DNA of 64,000 nucleotides from JAHBNG01 sp039028975 (lineage in GTDB: Bacteria > Chloroflexota > Anaerolineae > Caldilineales > Caldilineaceae): assembly GCA_039028975.1 (NCBI GenBank), contig JBCCHB010000011.1, positions 62,001 to 126,000 on the forward strand. Direction: 5' to 3'. Both the position numbers and the translations under genes were made by a program. The notes below the pieces were generated by a model. It worked only from the letters and a program-made list of their open reading frames with translations, ran no database searches and had not been told where the DNA came from. The first letter of the stretch is position 1. Every line of letters begins with the position of its first letter. This document shows positions 1 to 9,301 of the stretch, one piece after another.

Positions 1-2
1 AG

Positions 3-1754
3 GGTGAATTAACCTTTGATGCCGCGCCCGAGCGAGTCATTGTGATCCGCGAAGAGCTGCTGGAGACGCTGCTGGCCGTGGGCGTGCAGCCCGTGGGCTA
101 CGGCGGCCGTGTCGATGCGCCCGAAGGCGAAGCCATGACCGACCACCCCTACCTCTCTCAGGAGATGCTGGGGACGCCGACCTATATCGGCCAGGCCACC
201 GAACCGTCGCTGGAGCGGATGGCCGCGCTCAACCCCGATCTGATTCTTTGGCCCACCGACGGCGGTGCCAACAGCGAAATCTACGACTCGATTGCCGAGA
301 TTGCGCCAACGCTGGCCTACAACCCCGGCGTACCGGGCGCGTGGAAGGAGATCCTGCCCCAGCTTGGCATCCTCTTTAACCATGAAGAGATGGCTACCAA
401 AGCCGTTGCTGCCTACAAAGCTAACGTCGAGACCCTGCGCGGCGAACTGACCGACGTCATTGCCGAGGCTCCTCGCGCCGTCATCCTCTATCTGCCCGAC
501 CCCAGCACCACCTTTGTGCTCGGTCGTGAGTTTGCCTTTGGTGCCATGATCGAAGAGATCGGCCTCGACGTGGTTGCGCCCGCAGGCTTAGATTTGGGAC
601 CTTCTGGCGCGGCCATGGTCGATATTGAAGCGCTGGCCGACATTGATACCGACACCATCTTCACCGTTCAGTTTAGCGAAGGCGAGACAGATCACCCCGC
701 CGAGCCGATCATCGCGAGCCTGGGCAAGCCCATTGTGCGTGGCGTGCTGGACATGGGTCGCCCCTACGCTGGCCCCTTCAGCGAGCAATTCTATCAGGAG
801 CAGTTTCAGGCTGGCTTGATCGACGTCTACGGTGGCGCAGTAGCGTCAGATGATAGCGCGTCCGATGATGCCATGTCGGACGCGGCTTTCCCCGTCACCG
901 TGACCGACACAACCGGCCATGAGCTAAGCTTTGACGCGCCGGTCGAAAAAGTTGTCTGCCTCACCACCCTCTGCATCGGCTCCATGGCCTTTATCGGCGT
1001 CTCACCCGCGGCGGTACCGGATTGGGATTTCACCCAGACCGTCTTCGATCCGCTCTTCTTTGACCAGCCCAACGACGTTACATTGATCGGCACTGATGAT
1101 TTTAACCCCGATTTTGAAGAGATTCTAGCCTTTGAACCTGATCTTGTCTTTACCAACGGTGAGGAAGATCAGTTTGCGGCCTTGGGCGAGTATTTGCCCA
1201 CCTACACACCTAGCTGGAGCAGCGCTACCTTGGAAGACTTCTTCTTCGATGCCCACAGTCTGGCTCAGGTACACGGCGTGGAGATAGATGGCAAGATTGA
1301 AAGCCTGCTTGCCAGAGCCAAGGCGTACGGCGCAGCATCTGGACGCGCCAAGACGATTCTCTCGGTCTACGACAATGAAGATGGCTCGTTCTGGATCAAC
1401 CCCAATGGCGTCTACTGCCCCTACGTTCTGCCCGAAGGCAGTTGCGGCATGGGCGACGACGGCTGGGCAGAGGTTACAACCGAAGGACTCCTAGAGGTCG
1501 CGCCCGATGTCATTCTCTTCCACGGCAGCGAAGAAGGGCTAGCCGCACTAGAGGACGATGCGCTCTGGGCGGAGCTAGGCGCTGTTCAAAGTGAAGCTGT
1601 CATCTTCGTTGGCCCAGAGGATGCGCTCAACCACGGGGCAGATAACCCACACACGCTGGGCATTTGGCTGGACACGGTCATGCCGCTGGCCTATCCCGAC
1701 GTTTTTGATGGGGCACTGACTGATGAGGATGTTGCCGAAATCCTAAGCGAATGA
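3..1754 (+). CDS. Two-domain siderophore-type ABC substrate-binding protein, 5' truncated by window edge
   Basis: The frame is open from base 3 and begins inside the conserved entry of a FecB/FepB-like domain (GELTFDAAPERV), so the true start, signal peptide and lipobox lie before the window. Two class III binding domains follow. The first runs to about nt 835. A short Ser/Asp/Ala-rich linker ends near nt 885, and the second starts with FPVTVTDTTGHELSF. The second domain has a Cys pair in the form YCPYVLPEGSC, also seen in the protein at 3806. The likely role is capture of ferric-siderophore, heme or corrinoid outside the membrane for a FecCD-type permease. It is the first visible member of a seven-gene array. 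The ligand cannot be read from the sequence. Confidence 0.9.
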   Translation, partial: GELTFDAAPERVIVIREELLETLLAVGVQPVGYGGRVDAPEGEAMTDHPYLSQEMLGTPTYIGQATEPSLERMAALNPDLILWPTDGGANSEIYDSIAEIAPTLAYNPGVPGAWKEILPQLGILFNHEEMATKAVAAYKANVETLRGELTDVIAEAPRAVILYLPDPSTTFVLGREFAFGAMIEEIGLDVVAPAGLDLGPSGAAMVDIEALADIDTDTIFTVQFSEGETDHPAEPIIASLGKPIVRGVLDMGRPYAGPFSEQFYQEQFQAGLIDVYGGAVASDDSASDDAMSDAAFPVTVTDTTGHELSFDAPVEKVVCLTTLCIGSMAFIGVSPAAVPDWDFTQTVFDPLFFDQPNDVTLIGTDDFNPDFEEILAFEPDLVFTNGEEDQFAALGEYLPTYTPSWSSATLEDFFFDAHSLAQVHGVEIDGKIESLLARAKAYGAASGRAKTILSVYDNEDGSFWINPNGVYCPYVLPEGSCGMGDDGWAEVTTEGLLEVAPDVILFHGSEEGLAALEDDALWAELGAVQSEAVIFVGPEDALNHGADNPHTLGIWLDTVMPLAYPDVFDGALTDEDVAEILSE

Positions 1755-1762
1755 GATGGAAT

Positions 1763-1806
1763 GCGTTGGAGCGGGCACGTGTTCAAGCGTTTCAACGCTC
1801 CAACGC
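1763..1806. repeat. Intergenic hairpin, family A
   Basis: GCGTTGGAGCG (1763-1773) is perfectly complementary to CGCTCCAACGC (1796-1806), with a 22-nt loop. It sits between the stop codon of the first binding protein and the TAAAGG ribosome site of the next. Related hairpins lie at 8103-8138 and 10478-10509. Confidence 0.75.
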
Positions 1807-1822
1807 TTAGTAAAGGACAAAC

Positions 1823-3751
1823 ATGAAACGAATAACCCATTTTCTGATCACCTTGCTGCTGCTGGCGCTGCTGGCGGCGTGCGTACCTGCCGAGCCAACG
1901 AACCCTGCATCGGAGAGTATGGTCGAAACCCGCGCCATTACCCATGCGCTGGGTGAGACGGAGGTTCCTATTGACCCACAAAGTATCGTCTCGCTCAACC
2001 CTATGGTGACGGATAATCTAATCGCCTTGGGCATTCAGCCAGCAGCCATTGCTACCTTCAATGGCAGTGACTTTACGAGCTACGAATATATGGCCGAACG
2101 GTTGGTCGATGTGCCCATTATTGGCACCTTCGTCGAGCCGAATCAAGAAGCCATTGTTCAGCTTGACCCGGATCTGATCATCGGGCGCGACCGCGATATG
2201 GCCGACACCTATGACACGCTCAGCCAAATTGCGCCAACCGTTGCCATTGAAGATCAGGATAACTTCCGCAGTTGGCTGGCCCAGGTGGCAAACGTCGTCG
2301 GCCTCAGCGAGAGCGTGGACGCGCGCCTGGCCGAATTCGATGCCAAAGCAGCTGCGGCCAGTGTTGCCATCGCAGAAGCCGTGGGCGAGGAGAGTGCTGC
2401 CTTTCTACGCATTCGCCCCGACCAGATTCGCATCTACACAGGCCTGCGCATTGGTGGGCCGATTCTGTACAACGAATTGGGGTTAGCAGAGCCTGACTTT
2501 GTGGCTGCTCTGCCTGAAGAGAATTTTGTTCAGCTTTCGCTAGAAGAAATTCCGCAAATGGCGGAAGCGGATCACATCTTCCTCCTTGATCAATCACCAG
2601 CGGATGAGCCATCGCCCGTCTTCGATAGCCCACTGTGGGATACGCTGCCCGCGGTGCAGAATGGACAGGTTTACGAGGCCCCGCGCGATATCTGGATCAA
2701 CCTGGGCATTCTGGCGGCCGAAGATGTGATCGACGCCGTGGTGCTGACGCTAACTGGCGAACCACTGGCCCATAACGCGATGGCCGCTTCGACAGGCTCA
2801 GCGGCCGAGTGCGAAGTGGGCTTCCGCCTCTTTACCCATGAACTGCTGGAGAGCGAGCCCGTTTGCATCCCAGAGAACCCAGAGCGCATTGCCTCTCTGG
2901 CTCCAGCCGCCTTTGAGATCATGCTGGCGATTGGCGAAGATGTGCCGGTCGGTGCCATCGGCTATCTGGAGTCGATCTACCAGCGCAACTTCCCTTACAC
3001 CGACGAAGCCGCGGCCGAGGTGGAATTTGTGGGCTTCCCCGCCAATCTGGAAGCGGTCTTTGCGCTCCAGCCCGATCTGATCGTGCAGTCGCCTTACGGT
3101 CAGGAAGATATTGAACTAGTACAGGGGATTGCGCCCACGGTTGTGCTGCCGCTGTTGCCCAACGTACAGTGGGAAGAGAACATGCGCTTTACCAGCGAGT
3201 TGCTCAACCGGAACGAGGAAGTAGAAGCGCTCATCGCCCAGTATGATGGGCGCGTCGCTACCCTGCAAGAGCTAATCGGTGACCCATCGGCCATCGAAGT
3301 CTCAGTCGTCCGCTACTATGACGATTCGGGTGCCAGCGGACTTCAGCTTCAGCTTGCCAACGCCTTCTCAACCGACATCCTGGCCGACGTAGGCTTTGCC
3401 CGACCAGAGTCTCAGGCTATGTCTGCTGACGAAGCCGCCGAACGCTACGGCAGCCCAGTCGCGGCCACCCTCTCCCTGGAAGAGCTACCGCTGCTCGACG
3501 GCGAGTATCTCTTTGCCTGGAGCCAAGCCGCCAACGCCGAGGGAGACGAGGCCAACGAAGGCGCATGGACCGCGCTGAGCGAAGATCCGCTATGGGCCAC
3601 GCTGGAAGCGGTTCAGAACGAGCAGACCTTCCAGGTTGGCGGTCACTGGGTCGGCTGGGGCTTCCACGCCGCACATGAGGTGCTAGACGATCTCTTCCTC
3701 TACGTGGCCGGTGTCGATCCGGCTGACGTATCGCCAAATCCGTTTCAATGA
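1823..3751 (+). CDS. Two-domain siderophore-type substrate-binding lipoprotein
   Basis: The start codon follows TAAAGG. The first 20 residues form a lipoprotein signal (MKRITHFLITLLLLALLAAC), with the lipidated Cys at residue 20. Domain 1 covers roughly residues 35-310 and has the usual LDPDLIIG and APTV motifs of FecB-like proteins. A junction at residues 320-328 is encoded by a REP-like palindrome. Domain 2 starts CEVGFRLFTHELLESEPVC and runs to the end. The two Cys of that opening hairpin recur in several neighbours and could form a disulfide. At 642 residues it is about twice the usual family length because of the tandem fusion. The stop codon lies in the first unit of a heptamer repeat. 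Confidence 0.92.
   Translation: MKRITHFLITLLLLALLAACVPAEPTNPASESMVETRAITHALGETEVPIDPQSIVSLNPMVTDNLIALGIQPAAIATFNGSDFTSYEYMAERLVDVPIIGTFVEPNQEAIVQLDPDLIIGRDRDMADTYDTLSQIAPTVAIEDQDNFRSWLAQVANVVGLSESVDARLAEFDAKAAAASVAIAEAVGEESAAFLRIRPDQIRIYTGLRIGGPILYNELGLAEPDFVAALPEENFVQLSLEEIPQMAEADHIFLLDQSPADEPSPVFDSPLWDTLPAVQNGQVYEAPRDIWINLGILAAEDVIDAVVLTLTGEPLAHNAMAASTGSAAECEVGFRLFTHELLESEPVCIPENPERIASLAPAAFEIMLAIGEDVPVGAIGYLESIYQRNFPYTDEAAAEVEFVGFPANLEAVFALQPDLIVQSPYGQEDIELVQGIAPTVVLPLLPNVQWEENMRFTSELLNRNEEVEALIAQYDGRVATLQELIGDPSAIEVSVVRYYDDSGASGLQLQLANAFSTDILADVGFARPESQAMSADEAAERYGSPVAATLSLEELPLLDGEYLFAWSQAANAEGDEANEGAWTALSEDPLWATLEAVQNEQTFQVGGHWVGWGFHAAHEVLDDLFLYVAGVDPADVSPNPFQ
2782..2806. repeat. REP-like palindrome encoding an interdomain linker
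   Basis: Core GCTTCGACAGGCTCAGC is flanked by GGCC on both sides, giving 7-bp inverted arms (GGCCGCT / AGCGGCC). It lies in frame and encodes the Ala/Ser/Thr-rich linker between the two binding domains. The same core occurs in the linkers at 4874-4935 and, inverted, at 7159-7175. Confidence 0.75.
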
Positions 3752-3800
3752 CCAATAACCAATAACCAATGACAAATAACCAATAGCAAATCAAGGAGAA
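3750..3800. repeat. Heptamer array (ATGACCA/ATAACCA type)
   Basis: Units ATGACCA, ATAACCA, ATAACCA, ATGACAA, ATAACCA and ATAGCAA follow each other with period 7. The array begins on the stop codon of the upstream gene and ends at the AAGGAG ribosome site of the next gene. Confidence 0.8.
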
Positions 3801-3805
3801 ATTTA

Positions 3806-5869
3806 GTGAAAATTCGATTAACAACTCTGTTCACGGTACTGCTAGCCGTCGTGCTGCTGGCCGCTTGTGCCGCACCCGCCGCAGAACCCGCGTCCGATGT
3901 TTCTGCTGACGCGAGTGCTGAGGAGTCTAGCGCGGATGAGGAAGCCGTTGCCGATGAGAGCACCGACGCTGCCGCTGGGTTCCCCGTCACCGTAACCGAT
4001 GCCGCGGGCAACGAACACACCTTTGACGAAGCGCCCAGGCGAGTCGTTGCCATGTGGAACAACAGCATTGCCAACCTGGTCTTTATCGGCGCAGACGAAC
4101 CCATCGCCACGTTGGCGATTGATCTAGCCATCCATCCCGCCTATTATGGTGCAGGGTCTGACGAGCGCATCATCATGCTCGACCACGATGAATGGATTGC
4201 CGACTACGAGCAGGTCTTGTCGCTGGAGCCAGATCTTATCCTTTCTGACGAAGATACCCATGCTGCCATCGGCGAGTTTGTGCCGGTCTTTGTAGAGAAC
4301 TACGAGGCCACATCCGAGGAACTCTTCTTCAACGACGTGCGGGTCATGTCCCAGATCTTTGGCAAGGGCGATGAGGTCGAGGACCGCATTTCACGTCTCT
4401 TGCAGCGTGCCGAAGCCTACGGCATGGCAAGTGGACGCGAAAAGTCCATCTACTACGGCATGAATGCCGATGCAGAGGGCGACGTCTGGTGGCTGGCTGG
4501 CGGCGCGGCCACGTGCGCCTACATTCAGCCCGAAGGTAGCTGTAGCGACGAGTACTTTGACGAGTGGATCGAGGTAACGGTCGAAGGCATGATCGAGCTG
4601 GATCCCGACGTGATTATTGTGGAGGATCACGGCGAAGACTACACCGCAGAGACGCTGGCCGCGTTGGAAAATCAGGCCGACAACCCGCTCTGGCAAGAGC
4701 TAAACGTGGTCAAGAACGAGCAGGTTCACTTCCTCAACCGCGCCGTCTCCCGTCCCGAAGATCCGCTGGTATTAGAGCTGTGGATGGACTCTGTTATGCC
4801 ACTGGCCTACCCCGACAAATTTGATGGCCCGTTGACTGACGAGCAGGTTGCCGAAATCTTGGGCATTGAGGCCGCTTCGACGAGCTCAGCAGACGCTGAT
4901 TCAGATGAGGCAATGGCTGCTTCGACAGGCTCAGCAGACGGTGGCGATTGCGGTGAGGGGATGCGCCTCTTTGAGCATGAAGCCTTGTTCACCGAGCCCC
5001 TCTGTGTACCAGCAGAACCGCAAAACATTGCCTTCATCGACGAAATGGTTGGCCTCGTGCCCGTGTTGGGTGTCGAGTCTGCTACCCGCAGCGTCTACTT
5101 CGACCTCTTCAACGATGACTTCCCCAACGCTTTCTCCGCAGACCAAGTCGAGGCTATGATCGACATCGGCCATCCTCGCGCGGCCGAGCTAGAGACAATT
5201 TTACTGAACAAGCCTGACCTGATCATCTCTGGCAACTACTGGGAAGACGCCAACAAATTCCTGCCTGACATCGCGCCCACGATTATCTGGGATTACGATT
5301 ACACCCCCGACTGGGCCGTCTACTTCCAAGGCATTGCCGACGTGATCAACCGCAGCGAGGAAGGCAAGCAGGTGCTGGCCAGCATTGATGAACGCATGGC
5401 CGCCCTTCAAGAAGCGATTGGCGAAGAACCCCAAACATACGTGGTCGTGCGCACCATGGAAGAGCTGGACAGTCTGCAAGTCTTCACTACATATAACTTT
5501 GGTGCCGAACATGCCGCCAAGCTGGGTCTCACTATGCCCGATGGCATCCTAACCCCCGACGAAGCATCAGAAGTCCGCAACGCCTGGTGGTATCCCCTCT
5601 CCGTTGAGGAGTTGCCCTTGATTGACGCCGACCACATCTTCTTGCTGCGCGGCTGGGAGGAAGAGGTGCAGGAAGAGTTCCTGGCCAATCCAATCTGGCA
5701 GACCTTAAACGCCGTGCAAAACGATCGGGTTCACTTCATTGATGGCGAGTACTGGGTGCGCACCCATCCCATCGCTTCGCACCGCATCATCGACGACATC
5801 TTTACCTTCGTCGCTGAGGTTGATCCGGCTGAGGTTGCGCCCAATCCGTTTGCTTACACTTATGAGTAA
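3806..5869 (+). CDS. Two-domain siderophore-type substrate-binding lipoprotein
   Basis: A GTG start is chosen because AAGGAG lies 8-10 nt upstream and the encoded N-terminus is a lipoprotein signal ending LLAAC. A Ser/Glu/Asp-rich spacer precedes domain 1 (FPVTVTDAAGNEHTFDEAP). Domain 1 carries the Cys pair TCAYIQPEGSC, matching the second domain of the gene at 3-1754, and ends PLTDEQVAEILG. The linker (residues about 355-382) is encoded around two copies of a REP-like motif. Domain 2 starts CGEGMRLFEHEALFTEPLC, the Cys-bracketed type. At 687 residues it is the longest binding protein here. The role is inferred as extracytoplasmic iron-chelate or heme capture. Confidence 0.92.
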   Translation: MKIRLTTLFTVLLAVVLLAACAAPAAEPASDVSADASAEESSADEEAVADESTDAAAGFPVTVTDAAGNEHTFDEAPRRVVAMWNNSIANLVFIGADEPIATLAIDLAIHPAYYGAGSDERIIMLDHDEWIADYEQVLSLEPDLILSDEDTHAAIGEFVPVFVENYEATSEELFFNDVRVMSQIFGKGDEVEDRISRLLQRAEAYGMASGREKSIYYGMNADAEGDVWWLAGGAATCAYIQPEGSCSDEYFDEWIEVTVEGMIELDPDVIIVEDHGEDYTAETLAALENQADNPLWQELNVVKNEQVHFLNRAVSRPEDPLVLELWMDSVMPLAYPDKFDGPLTDEQVAEILGIEAASTSSADADSDEAMAASTGSADGGDCGEGMRLFEHEALFTEPLCVPAEPQNIAFIDEMVGLVPVLGVESATRSVYFDLFNDDFPNAFSADQVEAMIDIGHPRAAELETILLNKPDLIISGNYWEDANKFLPDIAPTIIWDYDYTPDWAVYFQGIADVINRSEEGKQVLASIDERMAALQEAIGEEPQTYVVVRTMEELDSLQVFTTYNFGAEHAAKLGLTMPDGILTPDEASEVRNAWWYPLSVEELPLIDADHIFLLRGWEEEVQEEFLANPIWQTLNAVQNDRVHFIDGEYWVRTHPIASHRIIDDIFTFVAEVDPAEVAPNPFAYTYE
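4874..4935. repeat. Two REP-like motifs in a coding linker
   Basis: GCTTCGACGAGCTCAGC (4874-4890) and GCTTCGACAGGCTCAGC (4919-4935) are 45 bp apart and in the same reading frame. They encode Ala-Ser-Thr-Ser/Gly-Ser-Ala segments between the two binding domains. Confidence 0.75.
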
Positions 5870-5896
5870 CGAGTAAGCGGGATTACCCCCTCCCAG

Positions 5897-5978
5897 CCTC
5901 CCCCAATCTGGGGGAGGAGCCGTCCTCTCGTCTACGAGACATCAGTTCCCTCCCTTACTAGGGTAGGGCTAGGGAGGG
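5897..5978. repeat. GC-rich double hairpin between binding-protein genes
   Basis: CCTCCCCCA / TGGGGGAGG form a 9-bp stem with a 3-nt loop (5897-5917). A second inverted repeat, CCCTCCC / GGGAGGG, spans 5948-5978. No U-tract follows, so a Rho-independent terminator is not supported. The 215-bp gap 5870-6084 holds no convincing gene. Confidence 0.6.
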
Positions 5979-6084
5979 GTCAAGCGTTGGAACGATTGAC
6001 CAAGGACGAACAAATTGAAAATAGTCAATGGAAAATTGAAGAACTGAAAATGTCTACGACGGACCAACGCTCAAAAGGACCATC

Positions 6085-8082
6085 ATGAAACGAACAATCC
6101 AATTTCTAACCACCCTACTGCTCTTAGCACTGCTGGCAGCGTGCGGCGCACCGGCTGCCGAACCTGCGTCCGAATCGGCTGCTGTCGAAGCGGCTCCTGC
6201 GGAGGGAACCAGCGAAGAGAGCACGGAAGAGACAACGACTTCTGCCGAGGGCTTCCCGCGCACTATTACCGATGGGCAGGGGCGCGAGCTAACCTTTGAC
6301 GCGCCGCCTGAGCGGGTCATCCCCTACTTCAACGGCAGCTTTGGGCATCTGGCGACGCTGGGGATTATGCCCATTGCTACGGGTGCCAATCCCGAAATGC
6401 TCAAAGACCCCATCTATCTGGCCGATGGCGAATCCATTCCCCGGCCCATGGTCGACGGTACCATGTGGGATATCGATCTGGAAAAGGTCGCTTCCTACGA
6501 GCCAGACCTGATTATGGCCTGGAACATGGACGATGTGGATGCCTCTGGCGGCATTGCGTCCGTCTATTTGCCCTCTAGCCCCGACTCGCTGGCGGGCGTA
6601 CAGGATGAGCTGCGCAACGTGGCGTCAATCTTCGGCATGGAAGAGAAAGTTGAAGAGATCGTCAGCGCCTTTAACAACCGAGTTGATGCCTATGCGACCC
6701 TCAGCGAGGAGAACGCGGATATGACCGTCATGAAGCTGTCGATTCTGGGCGATGGACAGTTTTCGGTTGCCACCACCAGCGATCCGGTCTGCCAGATGCT
6801 CGACATGATTGCCACCTGTGCCTGGGAAGACCCAACCGGCGGCGATGGTTGGGGCTACGACACCTCTATCGAGGGCGTGCTTAGCTTAGACCCCGACATC
6901 ATTATCTTCAATAGTTGGGTCGATGATGACGTGGATGGCGCACGCGAAGAGGTCCAGAACGATTCGCTTTTTGCCGAGCTAACAGCGGTCAAAAATGAGA
7001 TGGTCTTTAGCACGCCGGGCTACGAGAATCCGATTGCCTCGAACCTGCCTGCCGCGCAAAAAGTGCTCGACACCTACATCCCCCAGTTCTTCCCCGAAGC
7101 CTTCCCCGACGGCCCGCTAACCGATGAGCAGGTGGCCGATATCTTGGGGCTAGAGGCCGCTGAGCCTGTCGAAGTGGCCGCTGATGGCTGCGAAGAAGGT
7201 TTCCGCCTCTTTGTCCACTTTGGTGGCGAGACGTGCATTCCCGCCGATCCGCAGCGTATCGTCACCACCCAGGACCAGAACGGCATGCTGCCGCTGATAG
7301 AGCTGGGCGTTAAACCCGCCGGCAGCGCGGGCAACATCCGTGAAGACGGCAGCTTCCAGTTCCGCCGCATGGAAGACTACGACACCGAAGGCGTCGAGTT
7401 TATTGGCTCCTACTGGGGCGACGGCAACTTCGAGAGCATTGCCGCGGTGCAGCCCGACCTTATCGTCAGCCACGAATATGCCGAAGAGTATTACGACCTG
7501 CATGGCGAAATTGCGCCTACGGTCATGATCCAGATCTTCGAACGGCCGTTGAGCGATGCGCTCATGGAGTTTGCCGATCTGGCCGGCCGCACTGCCGAAG
7601 CAGAGGCACTGCAAGCAGAATACCAGGCGCGCGTTGACGGTCTGTTGGAAGCACTAGGCGACCGCAAAGAGACCTTGAGCATTTCGCTGCTCACCGCAGG
7701 CTATGAGTCTGGTGGCTTTGGCGTCATGACCGATGGTGGTCAGGCTGTGGGTACGGTCATGTGGGATCTGGATCTGCTGCGCCCCGATCCGCAGCAGGTA
7801 GACACCCAGTACGAGGAATTCAGCATCGAGACGCTGAGCGACCATGATGCCGACGTAGTGCTCGTCTTCACCTTCTCGGCTGAGGGCCAAGACCCTAATT
7901 TTGATGCGTTCATGGACTCGCCGCTACTAGCTGCGCTCAACGCCTCGCAAGCCGAGCAGATCTACGTCATCGACGGTCTCAAAACGGTGGGTTCCGCATG
8001 GGGCAAGATGACCACCTTCGTCGAGGAGCTAGAAACGATTCTGCTCGACCCAGATCTGGATGTAGATGTGGTGCAGGAGTAA
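6085..8082 (+). CDS. Two-domain siderophore-type substrate-binding lipoprotein
   Basis: The N-terminus is a lipoprotein signal (MKRTIQFLTTLLLLALLAAC). An acidic Ser/Glu spacer precedes domain 1 (FPRTITDGQGRELTFDAPPERV). Domain 1 has a Cys pair (VCQMLDMIATC) and a terminal PLTDEQVADILG like its neighbours. The junction around residue 359 carries an inverted copy of the REP-like motif. Domain 2 begins CEEGFRLFVHFGGETC, a shorter Cys-bracketed hairpin than in the genes at 1823 and 3806. The protein probably delivers an iron chelate or heme to a BtuC-type permease. A 215-bp gap with GC-rich hairpins separates it from the preceding gene. Confidence 0.92.
   Translation: MKRTIQFLTTLLLLALLAACGAPAAEPASESAAVEAAPAEGTSEESTEETTTSAEGFPRTITDGQGRELTFDAPPERVIPYFNGSFGHLATLGIMPIATGANPEMLKDPIYLADGESIPRPMVDGTMWDIDLEKVASYEPDLIMAWNMDDVDASGGIASVYLPSSPDSLAGVQDELRNVASIFGMEEKVEEIVSAFNNRVDAYATLSEENADMTVMKLSILGDGQFSVATTSDPVCQMLDMIATCAWEDPTGGDGWGYDTSIEGVLSLDPDIIIFNSWVDDDVDGAREEVQNDSLFAELTAVKNEMVFSTPGYENPIASNLPAAQKVLDTYIPQFFPEAFPDGPLTDEQVADILGLEAAEPVEVAADGCEEGFRLFVHFGGETCIPADPQRIVTTQDQNGMLPLIELGVKPAGSAGNIREDGSFQFRRMEDYDTEGVEFIGSYWGDGNFESIAAVQPDLIVSHEYAEEYYDLHGEIAPTVMIQIFERPLSDALMEFADLAGRTAEAEALQAEYQARVDGLLEALGDRKETLSISLLTAGYESGGFGVMTDGGQAVGTVMWDLDLLRPDPQQVDTQYEEFSIETLSDHDADVVLVFTFSAEGQDPNFDAFMDSPLLAALNASQAEQIYVIDGLKTVGSAWGKMTTFVEELETILLDPDLDVDVVQE
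7159..7175. repeat. REP-like motif, inverted, in a coding linker
   Basis: GCTGAGCCTGTCGAAGT is the reverse complement of the motif at 2786 and 4919 apart from the last base. It again lies exactly between the two binding domains and encodes Ala-Glu-Pro-Val-Glu-Val. Confidence 0.7.
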
Positions 8083-8102
8083 ATAAGCGGAAGAGCGTTG
8101 AA

Positions 8103-8138
8103 GCGTTGGAGCGGAAAAGTGTTCCAACGCTCCAACGC
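8103..8138. repeat. Intergenic hairpin, family A
   Basis: GCGTTGGAGCG (8103-8113) pairs perfectly with CGCTCCAACGC (8128-8138) around a 14-nt loop. It ends 6 bp before the AAGGAG site of the next binding-protein gene, the same placement as at 1763. Confidence 0.75.
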
Positions 8139-8154
8139 TTGCAAGGAGATATTT

Positions 8155-9237
8155 ATGAAAAACAAACTTACTACCCTGATTGCAACAGTGCTGGCCGCGC
8201 TATTACTGACCGCCTGCGTGGTTCAGCCTGTGGCTGCGCCTGCATCGGATGATGCTACTGCCGACAGCACAGCTGCGGACAATGGAGAAGAAATAGCCAC
8301 CCGGATCGTTACCGACGACCTGGGCCGAGAAGTAGAGATTCCTGCCAACCCCCAGAAGGTAGTATTCGCTGATGAGGAACATGCCTCTATGGTCACCTCG
8401 CTGGGATACGTACCCTACGCCATGGCTTGGTCTTACCAAGAGGACTTCGTCAGCACGCTTGAAGGCATCGGCGGTAATGTGGCGGATCTCTCCCCTATCA
8501 TCAGCGTCGGCGAGAGAAATCAGCCAAACGTTGAGAAGATCCTTACTCTTGAACCCGACCTGATCGTCTGGGTGGACTGGGCGGAAGAGGAGATCTTATC
8601 CCAGTTGGAGGAAATTGCTCCAACCCTTGCAATGAACCCAAGACACGACGTAGGAGGCGGCTATGACATTGGACCCGGCGGGCCGCGCTACTCCAAACAG
8701 CGTATCTACGCTTCGATCGTTGGCTTGGAAGGTAAGCTCGACGCTCAGATTGCCGAATATGAATCGCTGCTGGCCGACGTCAAAGAACGTCATGGCGATC
8801 TGCTGCCCAATCTGGAATGGACCTTCCTGGACACTGGCGCCGACTTCATACCGCACATGTACGACCTCGAGCTCTTCGCCACCTTTGCCTACAACGCGGT
8901 GATGACAGACTTAGGTATGACCCCGCTACAGGCTATGGTCGATGCGACCGAGGAAGGCTTCGGCTTCGAAGAGAACTTCGGGTACGCCCAAATTTCGCTG
9001 GAGGTGGTGCCCGACTTCGCTGCCGACGTGCTCTTTATTGGACGCTACGACGATCTCCCCTTAGATGACCAACTGCTCACGGTACTCTCCAACACACTCC
9101 CTGCCCAGAATGACCAGATCTACCAGGTTGATTCCAACGTCTGGACCTATCACCTCGTGCAGGCTGAAATCGAGATATTGCGTCAGGTCGATGAGATCCT
9201 GAACGGCGGCGTGGAAAATCTCGGTGACTTTGAGTAA
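8155..9237 (+). CDS. Single-domain siderophore-type substrate-binding lipoprotein
   Basis: An ATG at 8155 is preferred over an in-frame start 57 bp upstream. AAGGAG precedes it by about 7 nt and it begins a lipoprotein signal (MKNKLTTLIATVLAALLLTAC). Translating from the upstream start would read through the intergenic hairpin. A single FecB-like domain starts with RIVTDDLGREVEIPANPQKV and has LEPDLIVW and IAPTLA motifs. At 360 residues it has the usual family length. It is the first single-domain member after four fused ones and seems to have its own subfamily sequence. Confidence 0.9.
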   Translation: MKNKLTTLIATVLAALLLTACVVQPVAAPASDDATADSTAADNGEEIATRIVTDDLGREVEIPANPQKVVFADEEHASMVTSLGYVPYAMAWSYQEDFVSTLEGIGGNVADLSPIISVGERNQPNVEKILTLEPDLIVWVDWAEEEILSQLEEIAPTLAMNPRHDVGGGYDIGPGGPRYSKQRIYASIVGLEGKLDAQIAEYESLLADVKERHGDLLPNLEWTFLDTGADFIPHMYDLELFATFAYNAVMTDLGMTPLQAMVDATEEGFGFEENFGYAQISLEVVPDFAADVLFIGRYDDLPLDDQLLTVLSNTLPAQNDQIYQVDSNVWTYHLVQAEIEILRQVDEILNGGVENLGDFE

Positions 9238-9301
9238 ACGGAAGAGCGTTTAATCGTTCCAACGCTCCATCCGGTCACTATATTACAAAGGGAGACAACT
9301 T

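Noticed and set aside
5897..5978. Rho-independent terminator
   Set aside because: Strong stems but no U-tract follows; kept as a hairpin repeat only.
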